The notes beneath the pieces are model-generated. The model had not been told where the DNA came from and searched no databases. It saw only the letters and a program-made list of their open reading frames with translations. A stretch of DNA of 58,671 nucleotides from Candidatus Omnitrophota bacterium (lineage in GTDB: Bacteria; Omnitrophota; Gorgyraeia; B26-G9), in contig JACQZH010000033.1 of assembly GCA_016213925.1 (NCBI GenBank), forward strand, positions 22,616 through 81,286, written 5' to 3'. Positions 52,782 to 58,671 of this stretch are shown piece by piece (position 1 is the first letter of the stretch; each line of letters begins with the position of its first letter). The translations under genes were made by a program, and so were the position numbers.

Positions 52782-54194
52782 TTACCCCGAAATTTTGGGT
52801 TTATTCTTTTCTTCTAAAAAACTCTTAAGCCCTTCTATTATTTCTTCAAGATGCATCCCGCGCGAGCCTTTAAAAAGTACTGCATCTCCCGGTTCCAGCT
52901 GTTGAGAAAGCATCTCCAAAGCCTCTTTATTCGTATTAAAAGCAAAAACATCCTGTTTGCCCATACCGCATTCCAAAGCGGCTTTAGCCGTAAAAGCCGC
53001 TCTATCGCCAACCGCAATAATCTTTTCTATCGAAGAATGCGCTATTTGCTCTCCGAGCTGATAATGCAGCTTCTCGCTTCCTCTGCCTAGCTCCAGCATA
53101 TCGGCCAGAACGATAATTCTTCTTTTTTTATTCTTTATGCCGGCCAATGTCCTAATCGCCAATGCCGCAGAATGAGGGTTAGAATTATAGCAATCCGCGA
53201 TAATCTTAACCCCAAAACAATCAATAGGCTCAAGCCGCATAGTCATCGGTTTAAAATTTTTAATCCGCTCGCGCATCGTTTGCATATCTATTTTTAAATA
53301 ATCCGCGACCGCAATTGCCGCTAAGGCATTGTAAACATTGTGTTCTCCAAGAAGCGGCAATGTAAATGTATATTTTTCATTAAGACTAAACGCTACATAA
53401 TTTTCACCGCAAACAACATTAGATGCCTGATAAGCGCATTTTTCTTTTATCCCAAATCCGATAACATTATCAAAAAATTCAACCGCCCGCGCATATAAGC
53501 TCCGGCAATCAGCATTAATGAAAGCAACCCCATTAAAAGCAAGTTTTTCCAGCAATTCGCATTTTGCATCAATAATTTCGGAAATTCCGTTAAAAAATTC
53601 AAGATGCGCTTCCCCGATACTCGTAATTACGGCAATATTGGGGTTCACCAGTGAAGCCAATGCGCGAATCTCACCTTTATGGTTCATCCCTAGTTCAAAT
53701 ACACCAGCCTGTTTATCTTCACTCAAATTAAGCAAACTTAAAGGAACCCCAATATGATTATTAAATGACCCCTGGCTTTTAACCACACTATAAGTACCGT
53801 TTAAAAGCGAGTAGATCATCTCTTTTGTTGTTGTTTTCCCATTTGAACCTGTAACTGCAATAATCGGAATATCAAATTTTTTGCGGTGATATCCGGCAAT
53901 AGCTCCCAAAGCAGCCACTGTATTATCTACTACAACCACAGCCTTATCAATACAAGCCGCGGATTTTTGATTTAATGCAAACCAATGGCTGCTAATAACC
54001 ACTCCAGCGGCTTTACGTTCTAACGCCTGGCCGATACAATCATGTCCGTCAAACCTGTCGCCTTTTATCGCTAAAAACAATTCCCCTTCGTTTAACGTGC
54101 GCGAATCAATAGCGATACTTTTTACCGACAAATCTTCATTGCCTTTAATACGCGTGCCCTTTGTTGACTGAATTATTTCGCTTAGACTAAACAT
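52782..54194 (-). CDS. murF: UDP-MurNAc-tripeptide--D-alanyl-D-alanine ligase
   Basis: A 470-residue Mur ligase that adds D-Ala-D-Ala, the product of ddl in the same cluster. It has SIAIDSRTLNEGELFLAIKG, ATP loop AVTGSNGKTTTKEMIYSLL, FELGMNHKGEI, IITSIGEAHLEFF and the C-terminal IIADCYNSNPHSAALA, VLADMLELG and LFKGSRGMHLEEII. Full length. 34-base gap after murE. Confidence 0.95.
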   Translation of the reverse strand: MFSLSEIIQSTKGTRIKGNEDLSVKSIAIDSRTLNEGELFLAIKGDRFDGHDCIGQALERKAAGVVISSHWFALNQKSAACIDKAVVVVDNTVAALGAIAGYHRKKFDIPIIAVTGSNGKTTTKEMIYSLLNGTYSVVKSQGSFNNHIGVPLSLLNLSEDKQAGVFELGMNHKGEIRALASLVNPNIAVITSIGEAHLEFFNGISEIIDAKCELLEKLAFNGVAFINADCRSLYARAVEFFDNVIGFGIKEKCAYQASNVVCGENYVAFSLNEKYTFTLPLLGEHNVYNALAAIAVADYLKIDMQTMRERIKNFKPMTMRLEPIDCFGVKIIADCYNSNPHSAALAIRTLAGIKNKKRRIIVLADMLELGRGSEKLHYQLGEQIAHSSIEKIIAVGDRAAFTAKAALECGMGKQDVFAFNTNKEALEMLSQQLEPGDAVLFKGSRGMHLEEIIEGLKSFLEEKNKPKISG

Positions 54195-54228
54195 TCCTCT
54201 TTTTTTTCTTTTCCCTATTTTAACATAA

Positions 54229-55728
54229 CTAATTAATAGCTGTATTTTTAAAATTATTCAGGATTTCACGTACAGTCTTACGCTCGTCAAAATCTATTGT
54301 TTTATCTTTAAATATTTGATATGTCTCGTGCCCTTTGCCGGCAATAAGAACAAAATCTTTCTTTTTAGCCTGAGCAATAGCCCAGGTTATCGCTTCTTTT
54401 CTGTCAGGAATAACAATATAATCTTTAAATTCAGGAGTAAATCCTGATTTAATACTTTCAATTATCTGATAAGGGTCTTCACTCCTTGGATTATCGTTAG
54501 TCAAAACAACAATATCGGATTTAATGCTGGCGATTTTACCCATTAACGGCCGTTTAGCTCTATCCCGGTCGCCGCCACAGCCAAAAACTGTAATTATTCT
54601 TTTTGGTTTCAACTCCCTTAACGCATCTAAAACATTGTTCAGAGCATCATCGGTATGGGCATAATCGACAAAAACCTCAAAACCCTTTTCACTTTTAAAA
54701 TTTTCCAATCTTCCCGGCACATACCCCATGGTTTCTATAGCAGCCGCAATCGCTTGAGGAGCTAATCCCCTGATAATCCCCACACAAATACAAGCAAGTA
54801 TATTATAAATGTTATGCCTGCCGATAAGCTTTGTTTGAACCGAAAATCTGCCTTGAGAAGTAACCGCTGTAAAACAAGTTTTATGCATCCCTAAAACAAT
54901 ATTTTCTGCAAAAACCGAAGCATTCTTATCTTTAATCGCATAATCGATTACATTTGCCGAGGTCATACTTTTTAACCTTTTCCCATATTCATCATCACTA
55001 TTTATAACCGCATAACTTTTTTCCGCTAAATTTTGAAATAATTTTGCTTTTGCAAAAAAATACTGTTCCTTATTCTGATGATAATCAAGATGATCATGCG
55101 TCAAATTCGTAAATACCGCTACCTGGAAATTAAGCCCCTGTACACGTTCTTGAACCAAAGAATGCGAAGAAACTTCCATAACAACATCAGAAACATTTAC
55201 TTTAAGCATTTTATCGAATAACCCATGAATTTCAACCGCATCAGGAGTTGTATGTTTTGCCTCTAAACAATTCTGCGCAAATTTATAGCAAACCGTGCCG
55301 ATCAACCCGGTAGGAATATTATTTTCACTAAATAAATGCTCTATCAAAAAAGCAACCGTAGTTTTGCCATTAGTACCTGTTACTGCGGTCAAGCGCAGTT
55401 TATCTGCCGGATTTGCGTAAAAAACCGCACTAACCAGTCCCACCACCGCGCGGGAATCATCAACCGGAACAAAGATAACTGTTCCCCCTTTATCAAAAGA
55501 ATTGCAATCAAGCTTGTAAGATTTATCATGGACTATAAGCCTTGCACCTTTCTCTATTGCTGTTTTAATATATTTATGCCCGTCCAAAGCAGTCCCCTTT
55601 ACAGCAATAAAACAATAATCTCGCCCAATCCACCGGGAATCAACACTTATGCCTTTGATTGAAAAATCAAATTTAGCATCAATTTTTATATTTGGATTTA
55701 AAACTCTAACTAGTTCTCCAGCCTTCAT
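54229..55728 (-). CDS. murE: UDP-MurNAc-tripeptide synthetase MurE (meso-DAP type)
   Basis: A 499-residue Mur ligase that adds the third residue of the stem peptide. It has ISVDSRWIGRDYCFIAVKG, ATP loop AVTGTNGKTTVAFLIEHL, HTTPDAVEIH, MEVSSHSLVQERV, VFTNLTHDHLDYH and VFGCGGDRDRAKRPLMG. The substrate loop LTNDNPRSEDP contains DNPR, which marks meso-diaminopimelate use rather than lysine. Starts 3 bases after ftsI. Confidence 0.95.
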   Translation of the reverse strand: MKAGELVRVLNPNIKIDAKFDFSIKGISVDSRWIGRDYCFIAVKGTALDGHKYIKTAIEKGARLIVHDKSYKLDCNSFDKGGTVIFVPVDDSRAVVGLVSAVFYANPADKLRLTAVTGTNGKTTVAFLIEHLFSENNIPTGLIGTVCYKFAQNCLEAKHTTPDAVEIHGLFDKMLKVNVSDVVMEVSSHSLVQERVQGLNFQVAVFTNLTHDHLDYHQNKEQYFFAKAKLFQNLAEKSYAVINSDDEYGKRLKSMTSANVIDYAIKDKNASVFAENIVLGMHKTCFTAVTSQGRFSVQTKLIGRHNIYNILACICVGIIRGLAPQAIAAAIETMGYVPGRLENFKSEKGFEVFVDYAHTDDALNNVLDALRELKPKRIITVFGCGGDRDRAKRPLMGKIASIKSDIVVLTNDNPRSEDPYQIIESIKSGFTPEFKDYIVIPDRKEAITWAIAQAKKKDFVLIAGKGHETYQIFKDKTIDFDERKTVREILNNFKNTAIN

Positions 55729-55731
55729 ACC

Positions 55732-57459
55732 TTAATCACCGCCTCCTGAATCTTCAATTTTTTCTGTCTGCGTGCTTTCCTGCGGCACATTCATATAACT
55801 TAATATTTTTTCTGCTATTTCTTTAAACACCGGAGCACATACAGTGCCCCCGTAATAATACGGATGCGGTTCATCAAAAATAACAGCTATGACAAAACGC
55901 GGTTTTGCTGCCGGGATAAAACCAACGAAAGAAGCAACATATTTATTGTGTGAATACCGGCCTGTTGAATCAATCTTTTGTGCGGTGCCGGTCTTGCCGG
56001 CAGCCAGATAACCTTGCGGTTTAGCTTTTTGACCTGTTCCGTTATTAACAACACCGGTTAATATCTGCCGCATTGTTTTTGCTGTATTTTCCGAAATTAT
56101 CCTTTTACGGGGTAAATCCCTAAAATCATAGAGTATCTCTCCCTTATTATCAACTATTTTCTGCACCACACGCGGCTTTACCAAGTAACCCCCGTTTGCA
56201 ATAACCGCCATTGCCCTTACCATCTGTAAAGCACTTGTCCCTATTTCATGCCCAATCGGCAGCGCAGAAATAGATAATTTTGACCATTCATTTAAAGGCC
56301 GTAAAAAACCAGCAGTTTCTCCCGGCAGATCTATGCCGGTTTTTTCCCCAAAACAAAACTTTTTTATATACCGGTATATAGTTGCTTCGCCCATTTTCTG
56401 GGCTACCTTCACAACTCCGATATTACTGGATTTTTCAATAACCTCAACAAAAGTAAGATTACCATGCGGCCGATGGTCATGCAATGTATGACTAGCTACG
56501 CGGTAGCTGCCATTCTCGCAATAAAAAATCTCATCCAAGGACACCGCTTTTTCTTCTATTGCTGCTGAAGCGGTAATAATTTTAAATGTCGAACCCGGCT
56601 CAAAATAATCAGTTACTGCCCGGTTGCGGCGTGTTGCATCAGTACTGTTTTTAAATAAATTCAAATTATACGTTGGTCGATTTGCCAAAGCATAAATCTC
56701 ACCGTTTTCCGGATCCATGACTATTACTGAAGCACCGAGCGCATTGTTTTCGGTAAACGCTTTATCCAACTCATCTTCAACGATATGCTGAATTATTTCA
56801 TCAATATTTAACACCAGATCAAATCCGTCTATAGCAGGAACAAATTCAAACTCAAAAGCAGGCATCATTCTTTGCTTAGCATCTCTAAGCAAGGAACGAT
56901 GGCCAGACTGGCCTTTTAGATATTCATTATATTCAAGCTCACAACCTTCAAGTCCGCGCTCATCAATACCGGCAAATCCTACAACATGCGCCAACATAGA
57001 GTCATTGGGATAATACCTCTTATCTTCTTTTAGCAAATCTACTCCTTCGAGATTCAACCGTTTTAAAGCCTGTTCTTCTTCCTCCCTTATCCTTCTCTTT
57101 ATCCAAACAAAGGATTTATCCTTTTTAAGTTTTACCAATATATCATCATAATTGAGCCCAAGAACTTGGCTAAGATTTTTTGCCACATCTTCCTTATGCT
57201 CATGCTCAATTTCTCTAGGGATAGCAAAAACAGAAGAGACTCTTAAACTAAGCGCAAGCGCCTTTTTTGACCGGTCATAAATCACTCCTCGCTGCGGATA
57301 AAGCGTAAGCCTTAAACGATGCTGCGAATCTGCAAGCTTGACATAATCACTATTATTTAAAACCTGGACATTTAGCAGCCGGAAAAGAATAACCAAAAGC
57401 ATCAGAAGGTAGGAAAAGAAAATTATTATTAAACGGACTTTTTGCGTCCTAATATACAC
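55732..57459 (-). CDS. ftsI: Peptidoglycan transpeptidase FtsI (PBP3)
   Basis: A 575-residue class B penicillin-binding protein. It has one N-terminal membrane helix (LIIIFFSYLLMLLVILFRLL), the dimerisation domain (PQRGVIYDRSKKALALS), and the transpeptidase domain with the catalytic serine motif EPGSTFKII (S290, K293), SSN (344-346) and AGKTGTAQ (K489). It cross-links septal peptidoglycan with FtsW. The short tail is acidic (ESTQTEKIEDSGGGD). No PASTA domain. 62 bases after ftsL. Confidence 0.95.
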   Translation of the reverse strand: MYIRTQKVRLIIIFFSYLLMLLVILFRLLNVQVLNNSDYVKLADSQHRLRLTLYPQRGVIYDRSKKALALSLRVSSVFAIPREIEHEHKEDVAKNLSQVLGLNYDDILVKLKKDKSFVWIKRRIREEEEQALKRLNLEGVDLLKEDKRYYPNDSMLAHVVGFAGIDERGLEGCELEYNEYLKGQSGHRSLLRDAKQRMMPAFEFEFVPAIDGFDLVLNIDEIIQHIVEDELDKAFTENNALGASVIVMDPENGEIYALANRPTYNLNLFKNSTDATRRNRAVTDYFEPGSTFKIITASAAIEEKAVSLDEIFYCENGSYRVASHTLHDHRPHGNLTFVEVIEKSSNIGVVKVAQKMGEATIYRYIKKFCFGEKTGIDLPGETAGFLRPLNEWSKLSISALPIGHEIGTSALQMVRAMAVIANGGYLVKPRVVQKIVDNKGEILYDFRDLPRKRIISENTAKTMRQILTGVVNNGTGQKAKPQGYLAAGKTGTAQKIDSTGRYSHNKYVASFVGFIPAAKPRFVIAVIFDEPHPYYYGGTVCAPVFKEIAEKILSYMNVPQESTQTEKIEDSGGGD

Positions 57460-57521
57460 CTTAGTTAATAAATCCTTATATTGAAAAAATTATAATCTTA
57501 TTACTTTTTAGAAGGGAAAAT

Positions 57522-57838
57522 CTATCTACTTAGACCTGCAACAGCTTGAGCCTTTGGGGCAAAAACATCTAAGCGATGCGTTTTCCAGCCTGCTTCTCCA
57601 GCTTTTGCTAACTTCGCATTATCTTTTCGAACAATTCTAACCTCTGCAACTGCATTCGTATCCGGGAACCTTAAATCTATCTCATTCTGTTTAAGCATTC
57701 CAGCTAAATACTGAGGCGCTTTTAGGCTGGTGTTATTATATAATAAAATTCTGTTATGGTCAATTATTTCACTTTGACATAAGCCAAACAGATACAAGTT
57801 GTTATTAATACATATAATGCGGTAATTTTTAAATTCAT
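57522..57838 (-). CDS. ftsL: FtsL-like division protein, frameshifted
   Basis: From the ATG at 57838 (AAAGG ribosome site) the frame reads MNLKITALYVLITTCICLAYVKVK and stops. The second frame continues from 57797 as SEIIDHNRILLYNNTSLKAP and further. Adding one A to the run at 57773-57775 joins them into a 105-residue protein: short cytoplasmic start, one membrane helix (TALYVLITTCICLAYV), then a periplasmic helical stretch. That is the size, topology and position (between rsmH and ftsI) of FtsL. The sequence itself is weakly conserved, so the name rests on place and shape. As ftsL is normally essential, the shift is more likely a base-calling loss. Confidence 0.7.
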
Positions 57839-57864
57839 TGTCAACCTTTGACCTTTCTCATTCG

Positions 57865-58671
57865 TTATAATTTTTCCGCTACTCTAAGTTTAGCGCTGCG
57901 GCTCATTCTATTTGCGGCTATCTCTTCTTCTGAAGCCATTACCGGTTTTTTAGTAATAATCTTCAAAATACCTTCTTTTTCAAGATTTCTAAATATATGC
58001 TTTACAATCCTATCCTCAAGAGAATGAAAGGAAATAACACAAATTCTTCCTTCCGCTTTAAGCGCATCTATTGCCAGCGGAATTGTTGTTTGAAGAACTT
58101 CCAATTCTCTATTTACAGCAATACGCAAAGCCATAAACGTCCTAGTTGCCGGATGTATTTTTTTATAACGCTCAAATACCGGAACAGCCTCAAGAATAAT
58201 ATTAGCCAATTGTTTAGTGGTGCTAATAACTTGATGCGTCCTTTCACCGACAATCCTGCGCGCTATCCTGCGGCTGTAACGCTCCTGTCCAAACGTATAA
58301 ATTATATTAGCTATTTCTTCCTCCGAAAGGTTATTGATTAAATCAAAAGCAGTAATCTGCCCTTTTTTATCCATGCGCATATTCAAAGGGCCTTCTACCT
58401 GAAAACTAAAACCGCGCTCTGGAGTAGAAAGCTGCATAAGAGAAACACCCAAATCGAATACGACGCCATCCATGGCGTCAATTCCTGCATAATGCAAAAC
58501 ATCCCTGATATTTTGAAAGTTTTCTTCAAAAAGAGTAAACGAACCGTCAAAACGAGAAAGACGCAGACGGGTTATGCTCAAGGCATCATCATCCTGATCT
58601 ATGCCAAAGAGATGCCCGTCTGGCGTTATCTTTCCCAATATGCCTTCACTATGCCCCCCTTCCCCCACTGT
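57865..58671 (-). CDS. rsmH: 16S rRNA m4C1402 methyltransferase RsmH (N-terminus cut by window edge)
   Basis: The visible 269 codons start inside the SAM-binding loop (TVGEGGHSEGIL), so roughly the first 30-40 residues lie beyond the window. It shows FGIDQDDDAL, MDGVVFDLGVSLMQL, RGFSFQVEGPLNMRMDK, ALRIAVNRELEVL and ICVISFHSLEDRIVKHIF, all RsmH/MraW blocks. It methylates N4 of C1402 in 16S rRNA. It opens the dcw cluster, 26 bases before ftsL; mraZ, if present, lies upstream outside the window. Confidence 0.95.
   Translation of the reverse strand, partial: TVGEGGHSEGILGKITPDGHLFGIDQDDDALSITRLRLSRFDGSFTLFEENFQNIRDVLHYAGIDAMDGVVFDLGVSLMQLSTPERGFSFQVEGPLNMRMDKKGQITAFDLINNLSEEEIANIIYTFGQERYSRRIARRIVGERTHQVISTTKQLANIILEAVPVFERYKKIHPATRTFMALRIAVNRELEVLQTTIPLAIDALKAEGRICVISFHSLEDRIVKHIFRNLEKEGILKIITKKPVMASEEEIAANRMSRSAKLRVAEKL

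Overview
The window is an AT-rich bacterial chromosome segment from a Gram-negative (diderm) cell. A BamD-like assembly protein, AsmA-like and BamE-like proteins, lipoprotein-processing enzymes and DAP-type peptidoglycan synthesis (MurE with a DNPR motif) all point that way. The gene mix (PEP-CTERM/HAF protein, paired B12/radical-SAM proteins, PilT, c-di-GMP signalling, a long dcw cluster) fits Candidatus Omnitrophota or a relative in the PVC group. That placement is inference from gene content only; there is no rRNA in the window.

Layout. 0-7 kb: envelope genes (BamD-like, PilZ, a broken AsmA-like gene, a BamE-like lipoprotein) and a three-gene carbamoyltransferase cassette resembling sxtJ-sxtI-sxtK. 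7-11 kb: nnrE, then the operon DUF212 / L,D-transpeptidase / accA / bioY. 11-17 kb: comM (yifB), followed by a 4.2 kb island with a triheme cytochrome c and a ~980-residue secreted protein of unknown family. The island is closed by a second, partial copy of the comM 3' end. 17-25 kb: a PEP-CTERM HAF-repeat protein, a radical SAM protein, an SGNH hydrolase, and an LtaS-like / GDPD / GT-C-like membrane operon. 25-28 kb: a small orphan protein, a ComFB-CheR fusion and a CheC-like protein. 28-35 kb: the housekeeping operon yggS-proC-ileS-dksA-lspA-lgt-rluD. 35-39 kb: a REC-GAF-GGDEF regulator and two histidine kinases, one with a periplasmic CxxCH motif. 39-58.7 kb: the division and cell-wall (dcw) cluster rsmH-ftsL-ftsI-murE-murF-mraY-murD-ftsW-murG-murC-murB-ddl-ftsQ-ftsA. 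It runs into an HD-GYP regulator, pilT and a radical SAM gene instead of ftsZ.

How it works together. Much of the regulation points to cyclic-di-GMP and surface behaviour: a PilZ receptor, a ComFB domain fused to a chemoreceptor methyltransferase, a GGDEF synthase with an intact inhibitory site, an HD-GYP hydrolase, and a PilT retraction motor beside the division genes.

Oddities worth checking. (1) The comM 3' duplication around the cytochrome island. (2) The ComFB-CheR fusion. (3) An in-frame palindromic insert inside rluD. (4) A dispersed family of inverted-repeat elements with ends TTATCCCAAATTT. (5) Three single-base frameshifts in homopolymer runs (rluD, ltaS-like, ftsL), plus apparent internal deletions in the AsmA-like, carbamoyltransferase and ileS genes. 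These could be biological or assembly errors. (6) Several promoters whose -10 box lies only 6-9 bases before the start codon, suggesting leaderless mRNAs. No tRNA, rRNA, CRISPR array, transposase or integrase was recognised.
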